Below the pieces are notes generated by a model, which ran no database searches, was not told the DNA's origin, and was given only the letters and a program-made list of their open reading frames with translations. From JALHMI01 sp964598535 (GTDB lineage Bacteria > Planctomycetota > Planctomycetia > Pirellulales > PALSA-1355), in NCBI GenBank assembly GCA_964598535.1, contig CAZRCI010000017.1, forward strand, positions 1-64,000: a DNA stretch of 64,000 bases, given 5' to 3'. The translations under genes and the position numbers were made by a program. Numbering within the stretch: position 1 is the first letter of the stretch; the number at the start of each line of letters is the position of its first letter. Positions 9,217 through 17,095 of the stretch are shown piece after piece.

Positions 9217-11493
9217 ATGATGAATCCCGCCGAGACGTTGCAAGCAGGGCTTACCCATCACCAGGCCGGCCGCTTGGAGCAGGCCGAGCAACACTATCGC
9301 CAGGTGCTCGCGGCCGAACCGAAGCATGCCGGCGCACTGCACTTGCTGGGAGTATTGGCGTTGCAATGCGGCCAGCCCGAAGCGGCCGTGCGGCATATTT
9401 CGCAGGCCATTCGCATTCACGGCAACCAGGCCGTGTTTCACGCGAACCTGGGCGAAGCGCTGCGTGCGAGCGGCCGGTTGGAGGATGCCCGCCGGGCCTA
9501 CGAACAGGCGGTCGCCATTGCGCCGTCACTTGCCGCGGCGCACAATAATCTGGGCACGATTTACGAAGCGCAGGGGAAGCTGGCCGCGGCGATGCAATGT
9601 TACCGCCGCGCCGTGGCCGAAATGCCGAACTATCCGGACGCGCACAACAATCTGGGCATCGCGCTCGAGCGGCAAGGCGCTGCGGAAGCGGCGGCCGAGT
9701 GCTTTCGTCGCGCGATCGGCATCGATCCGAGCTACGCGCGGGGGCACTACAACCTGGGGGTGAATCTGGCACGCCGCGAGTTGGGCGAGGAAGCCGCCGC
9801 CGCGCTAAGCCGGGCGATTGCCGTGGCGCCGGAATACGTCGAGGCACACCACGCGCTGGGGTTGGCGCTGCAGAAGTTGGGGCGGACCGGGCAAGCACGC
9901 GCGGCCTACGAACGAGCGCTCGAGCTGCGTCCGAACTGGGCCGAAGCGGCAAGCAGTTTGGGGGTGCTGCTTCAAGAGGCCGGCGCGCTCGACGAGGCGG
10001 CCGCGATGTACGATCGCGCGCTGGCCGCGAACCCCAACTTTGCCGAAGCGGTTTTCAATCAAGGGACGCTGCTCAAGCTTCGCGGCCAGTTCGATGCGGC
10101 GATGGGCAAGTATCGGCGGGCAATCGCCATGAAGCCTGAATTTCCCGAGGCGCATTTCAATCTGGGGACGCTGTTGCAGCGCGAGCGGCGGTTGCCCGAA
10201 GCACGCGCGGCGTATGAAACGGCGCTCCATTTGCGCCCGAACTATGGGGTCGCTCACAACAACCTGGGGAACGTGTTGCGCGAGTTGAGCGAGCTCGATC
10301 GGGCGATTGCTTGCTACGAACAGGCGCTAGCGTGCGACCCGCGGAATGCTCAGGCGCTGATCAATCTGGGGTCGGCCTGGCACGAGCGCGGGCTACTCGA
10401 TCGAGCCTTGGCGTGTTATGACCGTGCGATCGAGATCAACCCTCGCAGTAGCGAGGTCCATAACAATCTGGGCGCCGCGCTGCGCGACGTGGATCGCGAG
10501 CGGGAGGCACTCGCGGCGTTTGAACGCAGCATCGAGCTTGACGGCGAGGTCGCCGAGCCGCACTACAATCGGGGGCTGCTGCTGCTGGCTCGCGAGCGGT
10601 TTGACGAAGGCTGGCCGGAGTTTGCCTGGCGGCGCGCCTGTCGGTATTATCCTCGTCGCGCGTTTTCTCAGCCGATTTGGCGGGGAGAAGAACTGCCCGG
10701 CGGAACGCTGCTGGTGCATGCCGAGCAGGGGCTCGGCGATACGCTTCAGCTTGTCCGGTTTTTGAGACAAGCGCGCGAGCGCGTCGGACGCGTCGTGTTC
10801 GAGGCGCAACCGCAGCTTGTGCCGTTGCTCGCCGAGTCGGGTTTTTCAGAGGTGATCGCCGCCGGCGAAGAGCTTCCGCCCTTTGATGCGCATGTGCCGA
10901 TCCTGGATCTGCCGGCGATCTTTGTTCGTTCGGCGAGCGATCTGGCCGAACGGGCGTATCTGAAATGCGCTGCGGGGCGGCTCGACGCTTGGCGTGCGAG
11001 GCTGTCGGAACTCGACGGCTACAAGGTAGGAATCGCCTGGCAGGGCAATCGCGAGTATGCGATGGACCGGTGGCGTTCGGTGCCGTTGGCCGAGTTTGCG
11101 CCGCTGGCCGAGTTGACAGGGGTGTCGCTCGTCAGTTTGCAGAAGGGGTTCGGCGCGGAGCAGCTCGACCAGGTTCGCGCCCGCTGGCCGGTCGTCGATT
11201 TGGCGGCCGAGCTCGATAACGGCGGCGGCGCGTTTCTGGACACCGCTGCCGCGATGCAGTCGCTCGAACTCGTGATTACTTCCGATACGGCGGTTGCGCA
11301 TCTGGCCGGAGCGTTGAGCGTGCCGGTTTGGGTCGCGTTGACGCAGACGCCCGACTGGCGCTGGTTTCGCGATCGTGAGGACTCGCCGTGGTATGCGAGC
11401 ATGCGGCTGTTTCGGCAGCGCTCGCGCGGCGATTGGCAAGAGGTTTTCGCGCGGATTGCGGGGACGCTGGCGGATCGGCTGCCGCGGCGCTGA
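9217..11493 (+). CDS. TPR protein with GT9-like glycosyltransferase domain, copy 1
   Basis: 758 residues. A long TPR array (about 1-440, repeated AHNNLG/EAHFNLG units) precedes a C-terminal domain of about 300 residues. That domain has EQGLGDTLQLVRFL at its start, VGIAWQGN in the middle and VITSDTAVAHLAGAL followed by VWVAL near the end. This is the pattern of GT9 (heptosyltransferase-like) domains in bacterial TPR proteins: a nucleotide-sugar-binding GT-B fold with the DT.VAHLAGAL motif. The acceptor is unknown. The 179-bp gap before it holds nothing I recognise, so it may have its own promoter. It is paralogous to the gene at 11584. Confidence 0.85.
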   Translation: MMNPAETLQAGLTHHQAGRLEQAEQHYRQVLAAEPKHAGALHLLGVLALQCGQPEAAVRHISQAIRIHGNQAVFHANLGEALRASGRLEDARRAYEQAVAIAPSLAAAHNNLGTIYEAQGKLAAAMQCYRRAVAEMPNYPDAHNNLGIALERQGAAEAAAECFRRAIGIDPSYARGHYNLGVNLARRELGEEAAAALSRAIAVAPEYVEAHHALGLALQKLGRTGQARAAYERALELRPNWAEAASSLGVLLQEAGALDEAAAMYDRALAANPNFAEAVFNQGTLLKLRGQFDAAMGKYRRAIAMKPEFPEAHFNLGTLLQRERRLPEARAAYETALHLRPNYGVAHNNLGNVLRELSELDRAIACYEQALACDPRNAQALINLGSAWHERGLLDRALACYDRAIEINPRSSEVHNNLGAALRDVDREREALAAFERSIELDGEVAEPHYNRGLLLLARERFDEGWPEFAWRRACRYYPRRAFSQPIWRGEELPGGTLLVHAEQGLGDTLQLVRFLRQARERVGRVVFEAQPQLVPLLAESGFSEVIAAGEELPPFDAHVPILDLPAIFVRSASDLAERAYLKCAAGRLDAWRARLSELDGYKVGIAWQGNREYAMDRWRSVPLAEFAPLAELTGVSLVSLQKGFGAEQLDQVRARWPVVDLAAELDNGGGAFLDTAAAMQSLELVITSDTAVAHLAGALSVPVWVALTQTPDWRWFRDREDSPWYASMRLFRQRSRGDWQEVFARIAGTLADRLPRR

Positions 11494-11583
11494 GCGGTTT
11501 GCCTCGCGCACAATGAGCGCTTAACATCTATCACCTCGCCGGTTTTTTTCACGTCACACGTTCGCGGATGGATTTCGGAGAGC

Positions 11584-14178
11584 ATGGCTACGACCGACGA
11601 AATCTTGCAGAAAGCCATGGAGTTGCATCGCGCAGGCCAGGTCGATGCCGCGGAACGACTCTATCGCCAGGCGCTGGCCGCTGCTCCGGACAGTCCTCAG
11701 ACGCTGCATCTGCTCGGCGTGGCGTTGCATCAGCAGCGCGCGCACGGACAGGCCGTCGGATACTTGGAGCGGGCCGCGCAGCTTGCGCCCAGCCAGGCGC
11801 AATACCAATTCGATCTGGCGATGGCGTATGTCGGGGCAGGGCGAGCGGATCTGGCGATCGCGGCGTTGCGGAACGTCACGCGGCTGGCGCCCGACTTTGT
11901 GAAGGGGCACAACGACCTGGGCGTGCTGCTGGCCTCGCAGGGAGATTGGTCCGGGGCCGAGGCGGCTTTCCGCCGCGTGCTCGCGTTGCAGGGCGACTCT
12001 GGGCCCACGCACAACAATCTGGGCAACGTGTTGAATCACTTGCGGCGCTATGCCGAGGCGGCGGAGTGTTTTCGGGCAGCGATCCGCCTGTCGCCGAACC
12101 TCGTGCAATCGTACAGCAACCTGGCGAACACGCTGAAGACGACGGGGCGAGCCGAGGAGGCGATTGATCTGTATCGGCAGGCCTTGCGGCTTGCGCCGGA
12201 TTATGTCGAAGCGCATTTCAACCTGGCGATCGCGTTCAAGGAGCTCGAACAATTCGACGAGGCGATTGCCGAGTATCGCGAGGCCTTGCGCATTCGGCCC
12301 GGTTTTTTTGAAGCGCGATTCAATCTTGGCAACCTGTTCAAGACGCAAGGTTTGTTCCGCGAGGCGCGCGAGGCGTTCGAGACCGTGCTCGAACAGAAGC
12401 CTGATTTTGCCGAGGCGCGCCATCAATTGGCCGGCGTGCTCAGGGCGCAGGGCGAGCTGCGCCGGGCCGAGGCCGAGTATCGCGAAGCGATCCGGCTCAA
12501 GCCGGCGCTGGCGGACGCGCATCTGGGACTGGCGAATTTGCTGCGCGAACAGGGGCAGTTTCAGGCTGCGATCGCAGCCTACGAAGCCCTGCTGCGTTTG
12601 CAGCCAGAGTCGCTCGAAGGATTGATCAATCTGGCGGTCACGATGCGCGCGGCGGGGCGCCTGGACGCGGCCGCGACGTACTGTTTGCGCGCGATCGCCG
12701 TGGAACCGGAGTGTGCCGAGGCGTATGTGAACCTGGGCTACACGCGGCACGATCAGCGGCAATACGAGGAGGCGCTGACGGCCCATCGCGTGGCAATCGA
12801 TTTCAAGCCGACGCTGGCGGCCGCGCACAACGCGCTGGGCGTGACGCTGGAAACGATCGGCAAACACGCCGCGGCCGAGGCGAGTTTTCGCGAGGCCATT
12901 CGCCTGGCGCCCGAGTTTGCCGTGGCCTACAGCAATCTTGGCGGCACGCTGAAATCGCTCGGCCGTAACGGCGAGGCGGTAGTCTGCTTCGAAGAGGCGT
13001 TGCGGCTTAACGACGCACTGGCCGAGGCTCACAACGGGCTAGGCTCGGTGATGTATGCCGGCGGCCAGACGGATCAAGCCTTGGCCGCTTTCGAGAAGGC
13101 GCTTTCGCTGAGACCCGACTATGCCGAAGCGCATGGCAATATCGGACGGGTTCTGATCGAACGCGGCGAATCGGAGGCGGCACTCGAACGCTATGATCGC
13201 GCGGCGCGAGTGTCGCCCGAGTCGATCTCGGCACGCCACAATCGGGCCCTGGTTTGGCTGTTGACCGGAAACTTTGAGCAAGGCTGGCCCGAGTACGAGT
13301 GGCGCTGGCATCTGGCCAACGTGCGCAAGCGCCCGCGCGGCGAAACCTGGCAGGGCGAACCCTTGGACGGCCGCACGATACTGCTCTATCCCGAACAGGG
13401 GCTCGGCGACACGTTGCAATTCATTCGCTACGCGCCGCTGGTCAAGCAGCGCGGCGGCCGGGTGATTGTCGGCTGCGCGCGAAAGTTGATTCCGCTGCTC
13501 TCGTCGTGCCCCGGCATCGACCTGTTGTATGGCGAAGACGAGGACGATCCGCCCCGCCACGACGTGCATGCCGCGCTGCTGAGCTTGCCGGGTATTTTCA
13601 AGACGGACTTGAATTCGATTCCGGCCGAGGTGCCGTACCTTGCCCCGCCCGAGGAACTGGTGGCTGCGTGGCGTGGACGGTTGCCGGCGGATGGTTCGCT
13701 ACGGATCGGAATTCAGTGGCAAGGCAGCGCTTCGTACGCGATGGACGCCTTGCGGTCGATCCCGCTGGCCGCGTTTGCGCCACTGGCCGAGGCGCCGGGC
13801 GTGAAACTGTTCAGTCTGCAAAAAGGTTTTGGCAGCGAGCAGATCGCCGCCGTCGATTTTCCGTTGGAGGATCTGGGGCCGCAACTCGACGTGACGGGCG
13901 GAGCCTTTCTGGACACCGCGGCGGTGATGAAGAACTTGGACTTGATAGTCACCTCGGACACGTCGATCGCCCACCTGGCCGGAGCATTGGCGGCGCCGAC
14001 TTGGATCGCGCTGCCGTTCTCGCCCGACTGGCGATGGATGCTGGAACGCGAGGATAGCCCCTGGTATCCTACCGTGCGCTTGTTTCGCCAGCCGCGCGCG
14101 GGCGATTGGGCCAGCGTCTTCGCACGCATCAAGTCCGAGCTGGGCTTGCTGGCCGAGCGGCATTCGGCGCGTGATTGA
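11584..14178 (+). CDS. TPR protein with GT9-like glycosyltransferase domain, copy 2
   Basis: 864 residues from the ATG at 11584, preceded by GGAG. About 16 TPR units occupy residues 1-560. The C-terminal GT9-like domain carries EQGLGDTLQFIRYAPLV, IGIQWQGSASYAMDALRSIP, LDTAAVMKNLDLIVTSDTS and IAHLAGALAAPTWIAL. It closely matches the previous gene in the catalytic part (for example EDSPWYPTVRLFRQ against EDSPWYASMRLFRQ) and has more TPR repeats. Likely a cytoplasmic sugar transferase acting on a protein or glycan; substrate not readable. It closes the five-gene array. Confidence 0.85.
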   Translation: MATTDEILQKAMELHRAGQVDAAERLYRQALAAAPDSPQTLHLLGVALHQQRAHGQAVGYLERAAQLAPSQAQYQFDLAMAYVGAGRADLAIAALRNVTRLAPDFVKGHNDLGVLLASQGDWSGAEAAFRRVLALQGDSGPTHNNLGNVLNHLRRYAEAAECFRAAIRLSPNLVQSYSNLANTLKTTGRAEEAIDLYRQALRLAPDYVEAHFNLAIAFKELEQFDEAIAEYREALRIRPGFFEARFNLGNLFKTQGLFREAREAFETVLEQKPDFAEARHQLAGVLRAQGELRRAEAEYREAIRLKPALADAHLGLANLLREQGQFQAAIAAYEALLRLQPESLEGLINLAVTMRAAGRLDAAATYCLRAIAVEPECAEAYVNLGYTRHDQRQYEEALTAHRVAIDFKPTLAAAHNALGVTLETIGKHAAAEASFREAIRLAPEFAVAYSNLGGTLKSLGRNGEAVVCFEEALRLNDALAEAHNGLGSVMYAGGQTDQALAAFEKALSLRPDYAEAHGNIGRVLIERGESEAALERYDRAARVSPESISARHNRALVWLLTGNFEQGWPEYEWRWHLANVRKRPRGETWQGEPLDGRTILLYPEQGLGDTLQFIRYAPLVKQRGGRVIVGCARKLIPLLSSCPGIDLLYGEDEDDPPRHDVHAALLSLPGIFKTDLNSIPAEVPYLAPPEELVAAWRGRLPADGSLRIGIQWQGSASYAMDALRSIPLAAFAPLAEAPGVKLFSLQKGFGSEQIAAVDFPLEDLGPQLDVTGGAFLDTAAVMKNLDLIVTSDTSIAHLAGALAAPTWIALPFSPDWRWMLEREDSPWYPTVRLFRQPRAGDWASVFARIKSELGLLAERHSARD

Positions 14179-14218
14179 GGGGTTGGTCTTTCGTGGCGTT
14201 TGAGAGGGAACCGATTCG

Positions 14219-14692
14219 ATGGTCGAAACCACGCGAGTCGCCGGACGGCGGACGCTTCGCTTCCAGAGCTACGACGACATCCTGGCCGACGCGCGGGCGA
14301 TGAATGCGCAGTCCACGCGGTCGCTGGGCAATTGGTCGCTCGGGCAGATCTGCGAGCATCTGGCCAAGGCGATGGAGTATGCTGTCGACGGAGCGCCGTT
14401 CAAGGCATCGTGGCTGTTTCGCGTCGTGGGGCCGCTTATCAAGAGACGCATCCTGACGCGGCCGATGAAGCCGGGGTTCCGACTGCCAAAGTCGGCGTCC
14501 ATGTACCTGCCGCAAAACACGGACGCGGAAGCCGGCATCGCCCGGCTGGAAAAAGCGATAGCGCGGTACTTGCAAACGCCGCAACTCGAGCCGCACGTGA
14601 TCTTCGGCCCGCTGACCCGCGACGAGTACGATCAGCTCAACTTCCGGCACGCCGAGATGCACCTGAGCCTGATCGTTCCGGACCAGGCCTGA
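14219..14692 (+). CDS. DUF1569 (DinB-like helical bundle) protein
   Basis: 157 residues. It matches my memory of the DUF1569 family, related to DinB-like four-helix bundles: a helix with SLGNWSLGQICEHLAKAMEYA near the start, conserved proline-rich middle (RPMKPGFRLPKSA) and a C-terminal NFRHAEMHLSLI. The histidines (CEHLAK, RHAEMHL) are placed like the metal-binding histidines of DinB proteins. The function of the family is not established. The stop codon falls in the second copy of a 20-bp tandem duplication. Confidence 0.75.
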   Translation: MVETTRVAGRRTLRFQSYDDILADARAMNAQSTRSLGNWSLGQICEHLAKAMEYAVDGAPFKASWLFRVVGPLIKRRILTRPMKPGFRLPKSASMYLPQNTDAEAGIARLEKAIARYLQTPQLEPHVIFGPLTRDEYDQLNFRHAEMHLSLIVPDQA

Positions 14693-14706
14693 TCGTTCCG
14701 GCCCAG
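14667..14706. repeat. 20-bp tandem duplication across a stop codon
   Basis: Two adjacent 20-bp copies (14667-14686 and 14687-14706) differ at one base. The TGA of the DUF1569 gene (14690-14692) lies in the second copy, so the duplication probably changed or preserved the C-terminus by replication slippage. Confidence 0.8.
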
Positions 14707-15033
14707 AAATGATGCGATTGTCGAGGGGGGGGGCGCGCGTCGGCGGCCCGCTAGCTGCGCACTACCGGGGTGCGCAAATTTTGCGAATTAGGCGGCTCCT
14801 TTGCGACGGAGAGCGGCTTTTTTCTCGGTGATTTTCGAGGCGCCCAGAATTTTACGCCGTTTTTACATTCCTCCGACTTGCTCATGACAACCGATTCTGC
14901 CCCGTTTTTTAGAATTGGCCGAAGTGATAAGTAAGTAGGTTACTCGAACGGCGGTTCGTGCTTCGCAAGCGTGGCTTGGCTCCAGCAGCGACACGAATGC
15001 CCCGGTTTCAGCCTCTAGGGAGCATCGCGGCGC
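14707..15033. other. Intergenic region before the desaturase gene
   Basis: No gene is seen. A weak hairpin (CTCC/GGAG arms near 14795-14810) followed by a T-run could end the DUF1569 transcript. A short palindrome at 14945-14958 (CGAAC-GGCG-GTTCG) lies upstream of the desaturase start and might be an operator. Neither is strong. Confidence 0.3.
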
Positions 15034-16038
15034 ATGGCAACCAATATCAGTGATGGGCGCGGGTTGGACGACTGGCAGCTTCAGGACGAGATCGCGGACG
15101 CGATCGCGTGGCATGAAGAAAACGGCGCCGACGTGCTGATGGAAACCCCCGAGCGGATTCGCAAGCATCACGACGAACTGAAGTCGGTGAAGGATGTGCC
15201 GGATCTGGGGCTCGACTGGCCGATCGTGGCGTGGATTGTGATCGTGCATTTGGGGGCTCTGGCCGCGCCGTTCTTCTTTACCTGGAAAGCCTTGGCGATT
15301 TGCGCCTTTTTGTGCTGGTTCACCGGCTCGGTCGGCGTGTGCATGGGCTACCATCGCCAGCTCACGCACGGCAGTTTCCGCTGCTCGAAGCCGTTTCGCT
15401 GGTTTCTGGCCTTCGTCGGGGGGCTGTCGGGCGAAGGTTCGGCGCTGACCTGGGTGGCCAATCACCGCAAGCACCATATGTTCAGCGACAAAGAGGGCGA
15501 CCCACACAGTCCGCGCGACGGTCGATGGTGGAGCCACATGTTCTGGTTCATGCCCGACTTTGGCCGCAAGCATCATGAGACGATGCTGGCCCGGTTCGCG
15601 CCGGACCTGGCCAAGGATCCGATGATGCACTTTCTGCACAAGATGTTTCTGCCCTCGCACGTGCTGTCGGGCTTGGCGCTGTTCGCTCTGGGCTATTTCG
15701 GCTGGGACGCATACACCGGCTGGTCGTTTGTCGTGTGGGGCATGTTTGTCCGGTTGGTGTACGTGCTGCACGTAACTTGGTTCGTCAACTCGGCCACGCA
15801 TTTGTGGGGGTATCGGACCTACGAAACCACGGACGATAGTCGCAACCTGTGGTGGGTCGGCATTCTGGCCTTCGGCGAAGGCTGGCACAACAACCACCAC
15901 GCGTTCCAGCGGATGGCCAAGGCCGGGCATAAATGGTGGGAGATCGACGTGACCTACTGGGAGATTCTGGCTCTGGAAAAACTGGGGCTGGTGTGGGACG
16001 TGGTCAAGGATCCGCCGAAGCACGGTCGGCCGGCGTAA
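15034..16038 (+). CDS. Acyl-CoA (delta-9 type) fatty acid desaturase
   Basis: 334 residues. An integral membrane di-iron desaturase with all three histidine boxes: HRQLTH (about 107-112), HRKHH (about 144-148) and HNNHH (about 285-289). Hydrophobic segments at about 62-80, 82-100, 215-235 and 240-260 give the usual four-pass layout with the boxes on the cytoplasmic side. By family it puts a cis double bond into saturated acyl-CoA or acyl-lipid chains to set membrane fluidity, using O2 and reduced ferredoxin or cytochrome. Here the N-terminus carries an extra hydrophilic stretch of about 55 residues. It stands alone, with no reductase partner next to it. Confidence 0.9.
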   Translation: MATNISDGRGLDDWQLQDEIADAIAWHEENGADVLMETPERIRKHHDELKSVKDVPDLGLDWPIVAWIVIVHLGALAAPFFFTWKALAICAFLCWFTGSVGVCMGYHRQLTHGSFRCSKPFRWFLAFVGGLSGEGSALTWVANHRKHHMFSDKEGDPHSPRDGRWWSHMFWFMPDFGRKHHETMLARFAPDLAKDPMMHFLHKMFLPSHVLSGLALFALGYFGWDAYTGWSFVVWGMFVRLVYVLHVTWFVNSATHLWGYRTYETTDDSRNLWWVGILAFGEGWHNNHHAFQRMAKAGHKWWEIDVTYWEILALEKLGLVWDVVKDPPKHGRPA

Positions 16039-16111
16039 AGCTCAAGGGTCGGGGTTTGCTGCCGGGCCGGAAATCGTGGCCACCAGGGGGCCAATCGCGG
16101 GGCCAAGTTTC

Positions 16112-16203
16112 GCTCGCAAAATAACGACTTACGCCGTTTGGGATCGCAGCCCGGCGATCATCGGGCCCGTCGAAGTATTTTCAATGGGCTGGTTAGGGCG
16201 AGA
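16112..16203. repeat. Dispersed intergenic palindromic repeat, internally shortened copy
   Basis: Bases 16112-16133 match 23760-23782 almost exactly (GCTCGCAA.ATAACGACTT with one indel). The terminal hairpin 16165-16174/16180-16189 matches the hairpin at 44-70. The copy thus joins the left part seen at 23.7 kb to the right end seen at position 1. Confidence 0.6.
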
Positions 16204-16242
16204 TACGGGGTTGGGTAGGGCCTTCCGTTGCGGTTTTTGAGG

Positions 16243-16270
16243 TTGCAGAACCCCGCCACACTGGTAAGAT
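16243..16270 (+). promoter_or_regulatory. Candidate sigma-70 promoter of rpsO
   Basis: TTGCAG (16243-16248), 16-nt spacer, TAAGAT (16265-16270). Transcription would start near 16277. Confidence 0.5.
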
Positions 16271-16407
16271 TACTCTCTTAAAGTTTGTTTCGAATAAACC
16301 CGTTTAATGTAGGACAAGTTCAAGCTAGCTGGCAGTTTCGGTGCTTTAGTCCACAAATTGCGGAAGCACCTGCGAAACGAGCCAACTCAGAGAATTTGCG
16401 GTAGCAG

Positions 16408-16677
16408 ATGTCCCTCACGAAAGAACGTAAACAGGTCTTGATCGGCGATTACAAGCGCGGCGATGGCGACACCGGGTCGCCGGAGGTGCAGATCGCCATT
16501 CTGACAACCCGCGTTGCCGAACTGACGGAACATCTGCGGACGCACAAGAAGGATTACGCCAGTCGGCGTGGCCTGTTGATGATGGTAAGTCGCCGGCGTC
16601 GGTTGTTGGATTACCTGAAGAAGGTCGATCCGCAGCGTTATCTGGACGTGATTCGTCGCCTCGATATTCGTAAGTAG
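16408..16677 (+). CDS. rpsO: 30S ribosomal protein S15
   Basis: 89 residues, the normal length. It has the S15 signature: GDTGSPEVQIAILT near 20-33, then LTEHLRTHKKDYASRRGL and MVSRRRRLLDYLKK. S15 binds the 16S rRNA central domain early in 30S assembly. It precedes pnp, the same order as in many bacteria. The 418-bp gap between the two is long for this pair. Confidence 0.97.
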   Translation: MSLTKERKQVLIGDYKRGDGDTGSPEVQIAILTTRVAELTEHLRTHKKDYASRRGLLMMVSRRRRLLDYLKKVDPQRYLDVIRRLDIRK

Positions 16678-17095
16678 CGGGCGTTCGTTCGCTGCTCGAC
16701 GAGCTGTGGGGGCGTCGGGCCGCGGGAGAGATTATCAGGCCGCAGGGCCTGGTGTAACTCCGGCGGCAACCATTCTCCGCATCAGGCCTAAAGCACGGCT
16801 GGTAGTGCGTTAGTACTTCCCTAGGCGATTTTGTTTTTCGTGGTTTTGTGAGCTTTCGGGCAAACATCCTCGTTGAACCTTGAGATTCGCGGTCGGGAGT
16901 TTCCTTCGACGATTGTAGATTCTCTGTAGCGAAGCTCTACTCTTCGCCGGCCGCGCCGCCGCGTTATCGCTCCGAACCGCATTCTTTTCGGCCCGTCCGG
17001 CGAGCTTCGTCTTCTTAGTAAGCTCTGCAGCCGGGCCACCACTCGCGCGCCGAATTAGGCAGCTTGAATCAGCCACGAGGTAAGGACCAACACAC
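16678..17095. other. rpsO-pnp intergenic region
   Basis: No gene is supported. An 8-bp hairpin (16734-16741/16746-16753, with one G-U pair) follows rpsO; in other bacteria structured RNA here is a processing site for RNase III/PNPase control. The rest, with several pyrimidine-rich stretches, shows no clear promoter. AAGGA about 10 nt before the GTG at 17096 is the pnp ribosome binding site. Confidence 0.4.

Larger units (their letters stand above)
16039..16407. other. Intergenic region upstream of rpsO
   Basis: No gene is seen. It contains a copy of the dispersed repeat (16112-16203), a good promoter (16243-16270) and a leader of about 130 nt before rpsO. The leader is A/T-richer than its surroundings. 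In other bacteria S15 binds its own mRNA leader; whether this leader does so is not shown. Confidence 0.5.

Noticed and set aside
11554..13032. Long open frame on the minus strand inside the TPR-GT9 gene
   Set aside because: It is antisense to a clear TPR/GT9 gene; high GC and the repeats keep this strand free of stops. The same holds for long antisense frames in aroDE, polA, pnp and cobA-hemD.
3482..14178. CRISPR-like direct repeats in the array
   Set aside because: The repeats are the 102-bp periodic TPR codons, degenerate and in frame, without spacers.
16821..17042. Minus-strand open frame between rpsO and pnp
   Set aside because: Opposite to both neighbours, basic and without motif or start signal; the region is better read as leader or processing sequence.
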